Of a stretch of DNA of 64,000 nucleotides, positions 32,680-42,060 are shown in pieces (the stretch's first letter is position 1; each line of letters starts with the position of its first letter). Made by a program: the position numbers and the translations under genes. The notes under the pieces are model-generated. The model made no database searches, had not been told where the DNA came from, and worked only from the letters and a program-made list of their open reading frames with translations. The DNA is from Bacillota bacterium (GTDB lineage Bacteria > Bacillota > Clostridia > DSM-8532). Location: positions 1-64,000 of the forward strand of contig JAEZLR010000006.1 in the NCBI GenBank assembly GCA_023415205.1. Reading direction: 5' to 3'.

Positions 32680-33696
32680 TTGAGAATTATTGTTGATGCT
32701 ATGGGAGGGGACAATGCACCCGATGAGATAGTGAAGGGGTGCATTGAAGCAATAAATACAAGTCAGGGATTCGAGATTGAATTATTAGGGGATAAGGCTA
32801 AAATAGAAAAATGTCTGGGAAATACGCCTCACCCCAGAATCTTTATTACTGAGACATTTGATGAAATTACCAATAATGATAAACCTACCGAAGCCATTAA
32901 GAAAAAACAGACCTCCTCCTTAGTGGTAGGTATGAAAAAAATAAAAACGCAATCAGCTCAAGCGTTTATATCAGCCGGGAGCACAGGTGCGCTTCTGGCG
33001 GGGTCGCTTCTTATTGCAGGAAGAATGAAGGGAGTCGTAAGGCCGGCTTTAGCTCCTATCGTTCCATCCAAAAAAGGGCAGACCATGATTATTGACGCAG
33101 GGATGAATACAACCATTAAACCCATTAACTACCTTCAATTTGGCATCATGGGGACTGAATACATGAAGACCATGTTTGGTGTTGAAAGCCCCCGTGTAGG
33201 TCTCCTCAATGTGGGGACTGAAGAAAGCAAGGGTAATGAAGCCCTTAAAAATGCCTATGAAATTCTCAGCAAATCCAAGCTTAATTTTATAGGAAACATT
33301 GAGGGACGTGACCTTACTGAAGGCAAGGTAGATGTGGTTGTTTGTGATGGGTTTACTGGGAATGCCATGCTGAAAGTCATGGAAGGAACAGGAAGCTATT
33401 TCTTTGATTATCTTAAAAAGATGTACTCAAAGAGTTTCTCAGGGAAAATAAGCTACATGTTAGTCAAGCATGAACTCAAGAAGCTCAAAAAGCAGATTGA
33501 TCCCGAAGAACTGGGCGGCACACCCATATTGGGTGTCAACGGCATAATTTATAAATGCCATGGGAATTCCAAAGCCAAAGCCATAAAAAATACTGTCCTT
33601 AAAGCCTGTAGTTCTGCTTGTACAACTGTGCTTGAACAAATGAAAAATATCTTTGCGTGCATGGAAGTCGGAGGTCTTTATGACGAAGCCCTATAA
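32680..33696 (+). CDS. plsX: Phosphate acyltransferase PlsX
   Basis: 338 aa. It converts acyl-ACP to acyl-phosphate for phospholipid synthesis. The DAMGGDNAP N-terminus and SAGSTGALLAGSLL and CDGFTGNAMLKVMEG segments are diagnostic. I use TTG 32680, with AAGGAG 9 nt upstream; the in-frame ATG at 32656 has no site. The end overlaps fabH by 17 bp. Confidence 0.95.
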   Translation: MRIIVDAMGGDNAPDEIVKGCIEAINTSQGFEIELLGDKAKIEKCLGNTPHPRIFITETFDEITNNDKPTEAIKKKQTSSLVVGMKKIKTQSAQAFISAGSTGALLAGSLLIAGRMKGVVRPALAPIVPSKKGQTMIIDAGMNTTIKPINYLQFGIMGTEYMKTMFGVESPRVGLLNVGTEESKGNEALKNAYEILSKSKLNFIGNIEGRDLTEGKVDVVVCDGFTGNAMLKVMEGTGSYFFDYLKKMYSKSFSGKISYMLVKHELKKLKKQIDPEELGGTPILGVNGIIYKCHGNSKAKAIKNTVLKACSSACTTVLEQMKNIFACMEVGGLYDEAL

Positions 33697-34678
33697 GGTT
33701 GGGATTATTGGAACAGGAAGTAAACTGCCTGATACGAAATTAACCAATCTTCAGCTAGAAAGCACCGTCGAAACCACTGATGAATGGATCATGAAACGAA
33801 CAGGCATCAGGGAACGCGGTATTCTTGACAAAGAGATTCCCCTGACTAAGCTAGCTGCGGATGCCTCAATGGAAGCAATTAATGATGCGGGCATCAAAGC
33901 CACTGATATTGACCTGATCATAGCCACCACGGTAACACCCGATTATCTCACACCCTCCCTGTCCTGTTGTGTTCAGAAAGAAATACAAGCTAAAAATGCG
34001 GCAGCCTTTGATCTTAACGCCGCATGCACAGGATTTATTTATGCACTCCAGGTGGCGCAGGAGTTTATCAAGTCCGGTACCTATAAGAATATACTTGTCG
34101 TATCGGCCGAAGCCTTAAGCAGGGTGACCGATTATGGGGACCGAAAAACCTGCGTCCTCTTTGGAGATGGTGCGGGTGCTGTTATTGTAAGTGCCGTCCC
34201 GGAGGAATATGGCATAGAATCTTCGGTGATCGGTGCTATGGGTGAGGATGGCAGAGTGCTTACCCTTCCCGGCTTCTATTGGAATGAAGAAGATGTCTCC
34301 AATCGTAACGAAGGAAAAATCCAGGTACTCTGGATGGATGGAAGTGAAGTATTTACCTTTGCTTCGCGCATCATGGTCGAGTCAACGGAGCAAGTTCTCC
34401 AAAAATCAGGCCTTTCAACTCAGGACATTCAGTATGTAATCCCTCATCAAGCCAACATTCGTATCTTGCAAAATGCAGCGAAAAAATTAGGTATCTCAAT
34501 GGAGAAGATTTACTCCAACCTTGAGACCACCGGTAATATCTCCAGCGCTAGTATTCCCGTATGTCTAGCTGAGGCGTCCCGTAAGAACCTCATCAAAAAA
34601 GGCGACAAAATTGTTCTAGTGGCCTTTGGTGGGGGCTTAACCTATGGTGCTACCGCTCTGACATGGTTTAAAAACTAA
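33680..34678 (+). CDS. fabH: Beta-ketoacyl-ACP synthase III
   Basis: 332 aa. It condenses acetyl-CoA (or branched acyl-CoA) with malonyl-ACP. The catalytic triad is visible: Cys in AACTGFIYAL, His in PHQANIRI and Asn in ETTGNISSAS. ATG 33680 follows GGAGG and lies inside the plsX end, so translation is coupled. Confidence 0.96.
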   Translation: MTKPYKVGIIGTGSKLPDTKLTNLQLESTVETTDEWIMKRTGIRERGILDKEIPLTKLAADASMEAINDAGIKATDIDLIIATTVTPDYLTPSLSCCVQKEIQAKNAAAFDLNAACTGFIYALQVAQEFIKSGTYKNILVVSAEALSRVTDYGDRKTCVLFGDGAGAVIVSAVPEEYGIESSVIGAMGEDGRVLTLPGFYWNEEDVSNRNEGKIQVLWMDGSEVFTFASRIMVESTEQVLQKSGLSTQDIQYVIPHQANIRILQNAAKKLGISMEKIYSNLETTGNISSASIPVCLAEASRKNLIKKGDKIVLVAFGGGLTYGATALTWFKN

Positions 34679-34737
34679 TTTAATCCCTTGTGATCACGAC
34701 AACTATTAAAGACTTATTATCCCAGGAGGTAAAATCA

Positions 34738-35676
34738 ATGGGGAAAATAGCCTTTATTTTTCCTGGTCAAGGCGCGCAATATGTGGGCATGGCCAGAGAA
34801 ATCACTGAGAGCTCAAGCTCTGCCGGACGGATCATGGACGAAGCGTCGGAAGCCCTAGGCTTTGATGTAAGAAAAATGATTTTTGAAGGCGATGAAGAAA
34901 CGCTTAAAATTACAGAAAATACACAGCCGGCTATTGTTACTGCCAGCCTGGCCTGTGCCCAGCCGCTTCTGGATGCAGGCATTAAGCCTGACTATACCGC
35001 AGGCTTAAGCCTGGGGGAATATGCGGCCTACGTCATATCCGGCGCTCTCTCCTTCTCTGACGCCGTTAAGCTGGTGAGAAAAAGAGGAAAATTCATGCAG
35101 GAGGCTGTTCCCCTTGGAGAAGGGACTATGGCGGCTATTCTAGGCCTTTCTCGTGAGGATGTTACGGAGATTTGCCAAAAAGCCGGGAGCGTGGGTATTG
35201 TTGAGCCTGCAAACTTCAACTGTCCCGGACAGGTATCCATTGCCGGACAAACCGAGGCAGTTAATGAAGCCATCAAACTGGCCAGTGAAAAAGGTGCAAA
35301 GCGGGCCATCCTTCTTAATGTCAGCGCACCCTTCCATTGTAGTCTGCTTAAATCCGCCGGTGAAAAGCTACAAAAAGAGCTTGAAAGCATAAACGTGCAA
35401 CCTATGCAGGTTCCTGTGGCCACCAATGTCACCGGAAAGCTGGTGGAATCCGAAAAGGATATTAGGGATCTTCTCGTTAAGCAGGTCAGCTCCTCCGTCC
35501 TCTGGGAGGATTGTATTAACACACTGATTCAAAACGGTGTGGATACCTTTGTTGAGATTGGACCTGGTAAGGTGTTGAGTGGCTTTGTTAAGAAAATTGA
35601 CAAAACCGCAAAGGTCTATAATGTGGAGGACAGTGCCACCCTGGCTCAGACTTTGGAATCCCTGAAGGGTAATTAA
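34738..35676 (+). CDS. fabD: Malonyl-CoA:ACP transacylase
   Basis: 312 aa. The FPGQGAQYVGM N-terminus and the nucleophile motif GLSLGEYAAY are present; the latter replaces the common GHSLG with GLSLG, a variant also known in clostridial FabD. A catalytic His lies in the SAPFHCSLL segment. ATG 34738 follows AGGAGG. It loads malonyl groups onto ACP for FabH and FabF. Confidence 0.95.
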   Translation: MGKIAFIFPGQGAQYVGMAREITESSSSAGRIMDEASEALGFDVRKMIFEGDEETLKITENTQPAIVTASLACAQPLLDAGIKPDYTAGLSLGEYAAYVISGALSFSDAVKLVRKRGKFMQEAVPLGEGTMAAILGLSREDVTEICQKAGSVGIVEPANFNCPGQVSIAGQTEAVNEAIKLASEKGAKRAILLNVSAPFHCSLLKSAGEKLQKELESINVQPMQVPVATNVTGKLVESEKDIRDLLVKQVSSSVLWEDCINTLIQNGVDTFVEIGPGKVLSGFVKKIDKTAKVYNVEDSATLAQTLESLKGN

Positions 35677-35729
35677 AAAGGAAGCGTGGCAATTTTGTCA
35701 CACCTCCTGTAATAAGAAAGGGGATAGAA

Positions 35730-36467
35730 ATGTGCTTTGAAGGAAAGACGGTTATAGTCACCGGTTCTGCAAGGGGACTGGGATTCGCAATGGCCAATGC
35801 TTTTGCCGCTCTGGGAGCCAATGTTATGCTCTCTGGGACGAGTGAGAGCGTATTTACGGCAGTCGAGGAGCTTAAAGAAAAAGGCTATAAGGTTGCCGGC
35901 ACTGCCGGGGATCTCCGCATGCCTGGGGTGGCCCAAGGCCTTATTGATAAAACCCTTGAGAATTTTGGTAGTGTGGATGTGTTGATTAATAACGCAGGCA
36001 TTGTTTGCGACAAACCCTTGGTACGCATGGAGGAAGAGGACTGGGATAAGGTTCTCGACACCAACTTAAAGGGAACTTTCCTCTGCACCAAGGCCGCTTT
36101 GAAAATCATGATGAAAAAAAGAAGCGGTAGAATCATCAATATGACTTCTGTTGTTGGTCTGATGGGAAATGTAGGACAGGCGAATTACGCGGCTTCAAAG
36201 GCCGGGCTCATTGGTTTTACAAAATCAATAGCCAAGGAATACGGAGCCCGGGGAATTACCTGTAATGCAATTGCACCTGGATTTATAGAAACCCAGATGA
36301 CAGGCTCACTGCCTGAAGGCGTGAAGGAATATTACCTGAAGAGCATACCCCTGGGCAGGTATGGGACACCTGACGAGGTTGCTGATCTGGCAGTTTTCCT
36401 GGCTTCCGACAGGGCGCAATATATTACGGGACAGGTAATAAATATTGACGGTGGGCTGTATATGTAA
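35730..36467 (+). CDS. fabG: 3-oxoacyl-ACP reductase
   Basis: 245 aa short-chain dehydrogenase using NADPH. The nucleotide motif is GSARGLGFAMA, then NNAG, with catalytic Ser, Tyr and Lys in MTSVVGLMGN and YAASKAG. The C-terminal GQVINIDGG is typical. ATG 35730 follows AAAGGGGA. Confidence 0.94.
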   Translation: MCFEGKTVIVTGSARGLGFAMANAFAALGANVMLSGTSESVFTAVEELKEKGYKVAGTAGDLRMPGVAQGLIDKTLENFGSVDVLINNAGIVCDKPLVRMEEEDWDKVLDTNLKGTFLCTKAALKIMMKKRSGRIINMTSVVGLMGNVGQANYAASKAGLIGFTKSIAKEYGARGITCNAIAPGFIETQMTGSLPEGVKEYYLKSIPLGRYGTPDEVADLAVFLASDRAQYITGQVINIDGGLYM

Positions 36468-36538
36468 TATTATTTCTAATGGATGCAATAATATGGATAA
36501 ATTATATTGCAATTCCTGTCTGGAAGGGGGTGAATGGT

Positions 36539-36766
36539 GTGGTATTTGAAAAGGTTAAAGATATCATCGTAGAACAATTAGGTGTTGATGAGGGCGAGAT
36601 CGCTATGGAAGCTTCATTCATCGATGACCTCGGTGCCGATTCCCTCGATATCGTTGAGCTCATTATGGCTCTCGAAGAAGAGTTTGATTTGGAAATACCA
36701 GACAAGGAAGCTGAAAAAATTACGACCGTTGGTGATGCAGTAGAGTACATTAAGGCACATCAATAA
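36539..36766 (+). CDS. acpP: Acyl carrier protein
   Basis: 75 aa acidic helical protein. The phosphopantetheine serine is in GADSLDIVEL. It carries growing acyl chains for the Fab enzymes encoded around it. I start at GTG 36539 (MVFEKVKDIIVEQLG), after AAGGGGGTGA; the in-frame extension to 36479 is not ACP-like. A terminator follows, so acpP may be made in excess over fabF. Confidence 0.96.
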   Translation: MVFEKVKDIIVEQLGVDEGEIAMEASFIDDLGADSLDIVELIMALEEEFDLEIPDKEAEKITTVGDAVEYIKAHQ

Positions 36767-36785
36767 GAGAATCCAAATGAATAGG

Positions 36786-36824
36786 AAAAGTCCCAACATA
36801 AATCAATAGTTGGGACTTTTTTTA
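36786..36824 (+). terminator. Terminator between acpP and fabF
   Basis: AAAAGTCCCAAC pairs with GTTGGGACTTTT, followed by more T residues. It can end or reduce transcription from the fapR promoter before fabF. Confidence 0.85.
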
Positions 36825-36839
36825 TTACGAAGTAACAAG

Positions 36840-36903
36840 GGCTGGTCGCAAACTTCGTTTGCTGCTCGCCTATGGAACCTTTTTCTGAGGGAACGAGGTT
36901 CCC
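36840..36903. other. Two inverted repeats ahead of fabF
   Basis: GCAAAC-TTC-GTTTGC (36847-36861) and GGGAAC-GAG-GTTCCC (36889-36903) lie between the acpP terminator and fabF. They could be a leader structure, an operator or a dispersed repeat; no promoter stands out clearly. Confidence 0.45.
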
Positions 36904-36932
36904 ACTAGCTTAAGTTTCAAGGAGGTCAATCA

Positions 36933-38171
36933 ATGAAGAAAAGAGTCGTAGTTACGGGTTTGGGCGTCGTGCATTCACTTGGCATGGACGTAGAGACCTT
37001 CTGGAATGCATTGAAGGAAGGTAAAAGTGGTATTAAGACAATTACCCGATTTGATACCACCAATTATTCAACCAAGGTGGGTGCACAGATCGATGATTTT
37101 GATCCCACCCAGTACATGGACAGGAAAGAGGCCAAGAGAATGGACCTCTTCACCCAATATGCCGTTGTTGCCTCTCAAAAGGCTGTAGAAATGGCCGGTA
37201 TTGATTTTTCGGCCATGGACCCCTACCGTGCCGGTGTGCTTATCGGCTCAGGAGTGGGAGGTATGGAAACCCTTGAAGAAAACTGTAGAACCATGTTCGA
37301 AAAAGGACCTAAGAGAGTAAGTCCGTTATTCGTACCTATGATGATTGTGAATATGGCCTCGGGGCAGGTAGCGATCAAATTTGGCATCAAGGGCTATAAT
37401 GCCTGTGTTGTCACTGCCTGTGCCACCTCCAATCACTCCATCGGAGATGCTATGCGCGTTATTCAAAATGGTTATGCTGATGTCATGATTACCGGTGGCG
37501 CCGAAGCTTCCATAACTCCCTTGGCCTATGCTGGGTTCTGCTCCATGAAGGCTATGACAGAAAATGAGGATCCTGCAACTGCCTGCCGTCCCTTTGATAA
37601 GAATCGTAATGGTTTTGTCATGGGTGAGGGCGCAGGTATTTTGGTTATTGAGGAATACGAACACGCCGTCAAGCGTGGTGCGAACATTCTGGCAGAGCTC
37701 GTCGGTTATGGTTGCACCTGTGATGCTTATCATATTACCGCTCCCGACCCTGAGGGCGAGGCGGGTATTAAATGTCTAAAAATGGCTTTGGAGGACGCGG
37801 GGATAACACCTGATGAGGTTGATTATATCAATGCTCACGGTACCAGCACACCGCTTAACGATCCGCTGGAATCCAGAGGCTTCAAGAAGGTTTTTGGAGA
37901 ACATATCAAGGATATTGCCGTCAGCTCCACCAAATCCATGACGGGACATCTTCTGGGTGCCGCCGGTGGCATCGAGGCCATTGCGACGATTATGGCCATC
38001 AAGGACAGCTTCCTCCCACCCACCATTAATCTGGAGGAACCGGATCCTGAATGCGATCTGGATTATGTTCCAAATGTGGGAAGAAGCAAGAATGTCAGGT
38101 ATGCCATTTCCAATGCTCTTGGCTTTGGTGGTCATAACGGAGCGCTTCTTTTCAAAAAATTTGAGAAGTAA
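36933..38171 (+). CDS. fabF: Beta-ketoacyl-ACP synthase II
   Basis: 412 aa elongating condensing enzyme. Catalytic Cys in VTACATSNHS, His in NAHGTSTPLND and His in MTGHLLGAAGG are all present. ATG 36933 follows AAGGAGG. It completes the local elongation set; no fabZ, fabI/K or acc genes are in this window. Confidence 0.96.
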   Translation: MKKRVVVTGLGVVHSLGMDVETFWNALKEGKSGIKTITRFDTTNYSTKVGAQIDDFDPTQYMDRKEAKRMDLFTQYAVVASQKAVEMAGIDFSAMDPYRAGVLIGSGVGGMETLEENCRTMFEKGPKRVSPLFVPMMIVNMASGQVAIKFGIKGYNACVVTACATSNHSIGDAMRVIQNGYADVMITGGAEASITPLAYAGFCSMKAMTENEDPATACRPFDKNRNGFVMGEGAGILVIEEYEHAVKRGANILAELVGYGCTCDAYHITAPDPEGEAGIKCLKMALEDAGITPDEVDYINAHGTSTPLNDPLESRGFKKVFGEHIKDIAVSSTKSMTGHLLGAAGGIEAIATIMAIKDSFLPPTINLEEPDPECDLDYVPNVGRSKNVRYAISNALGFGGHNGALLFKKFEK

Positions 38172-38183
38172 GACAAAAAAACT

Positions 38184-38209
38184 GAGCAGCCCGGAAGGGC
38201 TGCTTTTTT
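38184..38209. terminator. Bidirectional terminator of fabF and the PHP gene
   Basis: GAGCAGCCC-GGAA-GGGCTGCTTTTTT. On the minus strand the run AGTTTTTTT follows the stem, so it also serves the convergent PHP gene. Confidence 0.85.
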
Positions 38210-38231
38210 ATGTGGTAAGATTCTAATCATC

Positions 38232-39077
38232 TTAGGGGAGTGTCAGGATGCTTATTCCGTTAAGATCAAGCATTGAAAGAGTGATCGAAGGCAGTCCCAG
38301 CTTCCGGGTCCCTACAAAGTCTCCATGGCAGTCCGACCCTCCGGTAATGCGCAGTCCATGTTCTTTACAGAACCGAAGGCAGCGTTCGGTGGTCTCCTCA
38401 CTGTTCTCGGGATGAAAGCATTCGAGGCCCATAATCCCTGCTTCCAAAACGCCCGATAGCAAGGCTGGAAGATCCTGATCATACATCCGACTGCCGGGAT
38501 GAGCCAAAACCGGTAGGCCGCCTGCTTCTTTAATGGTGGCGATAACCTTATCCGGGGGAGGAAAATCCACCTGATTGAAGGAATCCTGCCAGCCTGAATA
38601 GAGATGGAAGAATTCCTTGTAGTTTCTGCATAGTCCTTTATCTATGATGTAATTAAGGCTTTTCCAGCCTCCTCTTTCAGGATTGTTCATATAGGAAAGA
38701 TATTCTTGGAAGGAGACAAGGTTGGGGTAGACTGAGGCAAGATACCGAATACCCTCGTCATCCTTTTCTTCCATCAATCGGCGATTCTGCGTCAGCAAAA
38801 GCTCCAGCCCGGCATGGCTGGGATCAATACCCAGCCCCAGGATATGATAGGTTTTTTTATTAAGCATGGCTGAAACCTCAACACCGGGTATAAGGGCCAT
38901 GCCTTTTTTTAGAGCCAGCTCCTTTATGATGGAGATATTTTCGGTGCTGTCATGGTCGGTAACGGCAAAAAGCTGTATTCCGGCGTTCAGTACATTCTCC
39001 ACAAGCGTATGGGGAGGCCAGGTTCCATCCGAAGCGGTGGAGTGAATATGAAGATCAACAGGCATTGTTTTATCCAT
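38232..39077 (-). CDS. PHP-domain phosphoesterase (RNase AM/YciV-like)
   Basis: 281 aa. Metal-binding PHP motifs: HIHSTASDG at the N-terminus, TDHDS near residue 45, PGVEV, LAHPG near 190 and GSDCHGD near 250. Relatives are 5'-3' exonucleases or 3',5'-nucleoside bisphosphate phosphatases. ATG 39077 follows GAGGAG by about 9 nt; the frame to 39143 is not supported. It sits on the opposite strand between fabF and rnc, interrupting the usual fabF-rnc neighbourhood. Confidence 0.88.
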   Translation of the reverse strand: MDKTMPVDLHIHSTASDGTWPPHTLVENVLNAGIQLFAVTDHDSTENISIIKELALKKGMALIPGVEVSAMLNKKTYHILGLGIDPSHAGLELLLTQNRRLMEEKDDEGIRYLASVYPNLVSFQEYLSYMNNPERGGWKSLNYIIDKGLCRNYKEFFHLYSGWQDSFNQVDFPPPDKVIATIKEAGGLPVLAHPGSRMYDQDLPALLSGVLEAGIMGLECFHPENSEETTERCLRFCKEHGLRITGGSDCHGDFVGTRKLGLPSITLSMLDLNGISILTLP

Positions 39078-39379
39078 AACAACATTCTCCTCACTCTGAA
39101 AGATAGTTATCCCTTGGCATGAATCCTCAGAAGTTGAACACACTCCCTATAAGAGGTTTTCATAAATAGACGTATTTCTGTATTGGTATGAATTATAAGT
39201 ATAACACATCGAAAAAGGGAAAACACTGGAGAAAGCTCCGAGTATTGTTTTTCCCCCTGGTGTGAATATTTCCGGTATGCCATGCGCATAGGGGGATTTT
39301 TTCGAAGAAAATGACAGCTCTCCGCCCCATATGTTAAAATACTAGAAAACGGGTATTGAAAAGAAAGAGGAGGGTCACT
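39078..39379. promoter_or_regulatory. Divergent PHP/rnc intergenic region
   Basis: About 300 bp. The only clear element is a candidate rnc promoter, ATGACA (39311-39316), 18 bp, TAAAAT (39335-39340). A TATAAT-like box occurs on the minus strand near 39190 without a convincing -35. Confidence 0.45.
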
Positions 39380-40099
39380 TTGAGTAAAATACCTGACCAA
39401 ATACTCAGCACCGTAGCTGTTCTGGAAAGCAGAATCGGCTACCGGTACAGAAATAAGCAATATGCCATAAACGCGCTTATTCACAGCTCCTATTCCAATG
39501 AGCACCATAGCTTTGCAGCCAAAAACAATGAAAGGCTTGAATTTCTGGGAGATGCCATTCTGGATTTCGTTTTGAGCCTCATGCTCTATAATAACAAGGA
39601 GAATCTAAGCGAGGGTGAGATGAGTAAAATGCGGGCTTTGATTGTCTGCGAATCCTCTTTGTTCGCCTGTGCGCAGGAGATGGGCCTAGGAGATTTGATT
39701 TTTTTAGGCCGTGGGGAAGAGGCTAATGGCGGAAGAACCCGACCCTCTATTTTATCCGATGCCCTGGAGGCCATCATTGGCAGCATTTATCTGGATGGCG
39801 GTATGGATGAGGCCGAGGGATTCATTGTGAACCTATTGGGAGATATCTATCATAAAGCCGTTAGCGGAATGCTTTTTATGGACTATAAGACGGCCTTGCA
39901 GGAGGAGCTTCAAAAATCAGGGGATATCCAGATTCAGTACAAACTGATGGAGGCTGCCGGACCCGATCACTCCAAAACCTTTAAGATTGGTGTTTATGCC
40001 AACGGAAAAGCTATCGGCACTGGAACGGGCAGATCCAAGAAGGATGCCGAACAAATGGCCGCAAAGGCCGCTTTGGAAAAGATAAATCAAGCACAATAG
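39380..40099 (+). CDS. rnc: Ribonuclease III
   Basis: 239 aa double-strand-specific RNase for rRNA and mRNA processing. The catalytic signature is ERLEFLGDAILDFVLS, with a second acidic site in DALEAIIGSIYLDGG. A C-terminal dsRNA-binding domain (YKTALQEELQKSG, GTGRSKKDAEQMAAKAAL) follows. It starts at TTG 39380 with AGGAGGG upstream. Confidence 0.95.
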   Translation: MSKIPDQILSTVAVLESRIGYRYRNKQYAINALIHSSYSNEHHSFAAKNNERLEFLGDAILDFVLSLMLYNNKENLSEGEMSKMRALIVCESSLFACAQEMGLGDLIFLGRGEEANGGRTRPSILSDALEAIIGSIYLDGGMDEAEGFIVNLLGDIYHKAVSGMLFMDYKTALQEELQKSGDIQIQYKLMEAAGPDHSKTFKIGVYANGKAIGTGTGRSKKDAEQMAAKAALEKINQAQ

Positions 40100-40109
40100 C
40101 GAGGCAGCC

Positions 40110-41132
40110 ATGAGGGATCATCGACACATTAATATTCCTATATTTGTCCCCCACAGAGGCTGCCCCCACACCTGTATTTTTTGTGACCAGCGAAGGATTA
40201 GCGGAGAAGCCTCCCAGCAAACCCCACAAAAGGTGGTCAAGCTGGTGGAAGACAGCCTTTCAGCCCTTGGTCGGAAGCATGAGATAGAGATCGCTTTTTT
40301 TGGAGGCAGCTTTACTGGAATTCCCCAGCCTGAAATGATCGCATACCTTGAAGCGGCCCGGCCCTATTTGGAATCCGGTAGGGTTCAGGGCATTCGTATT
40401 TCAACCCGCCCCGACGCCATTGACCCTCCTGTGCTGGATATTCTAGAGCGCTATGGAGTCACTGCCATAGAGCTTGGGGTGCAAAGCTTGAATGCCTCGG
40501 TTCTGGAGCTAAGCGGAAGGGGTCATACCCCAGAGGATGTGGAGAGGGCCTGTGAACTGATACGGCAAAGGGGCATTAACCTAGGCATACAAACCATGAT
40601 TGGCCTTCCCGGTGACAGCTTTGAAATATCCCGGGAAACGGCCTGCCGGGTCATTGGACTAAAGCCACAAATGATCAGGCTTTACCCTGTTCTGGTTATT
40701 AAGGGAACTGAATTAGAGCGGCTGTACCATGAAGGTCTCTATCGCCCCTTGGGCCTTGAGGAGGCGGTTGAATGGTGTGCCACATTACTTCCTCTCTACC
40801 GTGAGGCAGGGATTACCGTGCTGCGCGTAGGGCTTCATTCTTCGGAGGCACTGGGGGCTTCTGTTGTGGCTGGTCCTTATCACCCGGCCTTCGGAGAGCT
40901 TGTGGAGGCCAGAATTTTCAGGCAGCGGCTTATTGAGCAGTTGAGACAGATGGACCTGATCCCTGGTGAAAGAATACGTATCAGGACGCGCCCCAACCTG
41001 GTTTCCAAGGTCATAGGACATAAACGGGCCAATCTTCAGGCCCTCCGTCATCAGTTCAGTCTGTTAGAAATAAAAGTGACGGGGGATTTGATGGGGGAGG
41101 ATTTTAGGGTGGAAAGATGCCTAAAGCCATAA
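40110..41132 (+). CDS. Elp3-like radical SAM protein
   Basis: 340 aa. The cluster motif is GCPHTCIFCDQRR (C-x3-C-x2-C), followed by the FFGGSFTGIP and RISTRPDAID segments typical of COG1243 Elp3-like proteins. The GNAT acetyltransferase domain of true Elp3 is missing. In clostridia it often follows rnc, as here after 10 bp. The target is unknown, probably tRNA (inference). Confidence 0.88.
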   Translation: MRDHRHINIPIFVPHRGCPHTCIFCDQRRISGEASQQTPQKVVKLVEDSLSALGRKHEIEIAFFGGSFTGIPQPEMIAYLEAARPYLESGRVQGIRISTRPDAIDPPVLDILERYGVTAIELGVQSLNASVLELSGRGHTPEDVERACELIRQRGINLGIQTMIGLPGDSFEISRETACRVIGLKPQMIRLYPVLVIKGTELERLYHEGLYRPLGLEEAVEWCATLLPLYREAGITVLRVGLHSSEALGASVVAGPYHPAFGELVEARIFRQRLIEQLRQMDLIPGERIRIRTRPNLVSKVIGHKRANLQALRHQFSLLEIKVTGDLMGEDFRVERCLKP

Positions 41133-41193
41133 AAAGTGGTACACTTTAAAGCAGGAAGGGTCACCGGACAAAAAGAATGGAGGAGATTGCATA

Positions 41194-42036
41194 ATGAGAA
41201 CCATTGAAGCAGGCATCATTACGGATGCGGTGGAAAGGCTTTGCATAGAGGCGAATTTGTACTTGAACGAGGATGTGAAGTCGGCATTGATAAGGGCGGA
41301 GGAGAAAGAGGAGTCCGATACGGGGAAATCCATTTTGGGCAGCCTCATTCAAAACGCTGAAATAGCTGCACGGGAAGGCTTGGCCATCTGCCAGGACACA
41401 GGAATGGCCATACTATTTGTGGAACTGGGGCAGGAGGTGCATATCGTTGGGGGTAGCCTGGAGGCAGCGCTTCATGAAGGGGTACGCCGGGGCTATAAGA
41501 AAGGTTATCTACGGAATTCAGTAGTCAAGGACCCCTTACGAAGAGAGAATACCAAGGACAATACCCCTGCCGTTATTCACTATGAAATTACGCAAGGGGA
41601 GGGGCTAAGGATTCATGTAGCCCCCAAGGGCTTTGGCAGCGAAAACATGAGTACTCTCAAGATGCTTAAGCCCTCCGAAGGTGTGGAAGGTGTAAAAAAG
41701 GTGGTTATAGATGCTGTCAGCCAGGCGGGTGCCAATCCCTGTCCTCCCATAGTGGTGGGCGTGGGTTTAGGGGGAAGCATGGAAAAAGCCGCACTGATTG
41801 CAAAAAAGGCCCTGATGCGTCCGCTGGACCAATGCCACCCCGATTCCTATTATAGGAACCTGGAAGAAGAGCTTCTGGAAAGCATTAATAAGCTGGGAAT
41901 AGGGCCCGCGGGGCTGGGAGGAAGGATCACCGCATTGGGTGTTAATGTTGAAGTCTACCCCACCCATATAGCCGGACTTCCCGTAGCGGTCAATATATGC
42001 TGCCACGTCGCCCGCCACAAATCTGTGGAGCTTTAA
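41194..42036 (+). CDS. Fumarate hydratase/tartrate dehydratase alpha subunit, orphan
   Basis: 280 aa. It is the N-terminal half of class I, [4Fe-4S] fumarase. Candidate cluster cysteines are in AICQDTGMA, NPCPPIVVG and NICCHVARH. Relatives need a beta subunit of about 185 aa, usually encoded next; here rsmI follows instead and no beta gene is in the window. ATG 41194 follows GGAGGAG. It could pair with a distant beta subunit or be a stand-alone relative. Confidence 0.88.
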   Translation: MRTIEAGIITDAVERLCIEANLYLNEDVKSALIRAEEKEESDTGKSILGSLIQNAEIAAREGLAICQDTGMAILFVELGQEVHIVGGSLEAALHEGVRRGYKKGYLRNSVVKDPLRRENTKDNTPAVIHYEITQGEGLRIHVAPKGFGSENMSTLKMLKPSEGVEGVKKVVIDAVSQAGANPCPPIVVGVGLGGSMEKAALIAKKALMRPLDQCHPDSYYRNLEEELLESINKLGIGPAGLGGRITALGVNVEVYPTHIAGLPVAVNICCHVARHKSVEL

Positions 42037-42060
42037 TGAAACTAAAAGACAGGAGCAGAC

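Noticed and set aside
36889..36903. GGGAAC-GAG-GTTCCC as an SOS box before fabF
   Set aside because: The half sites are 3 bp apart instead of 4, so it does not fit LexA.
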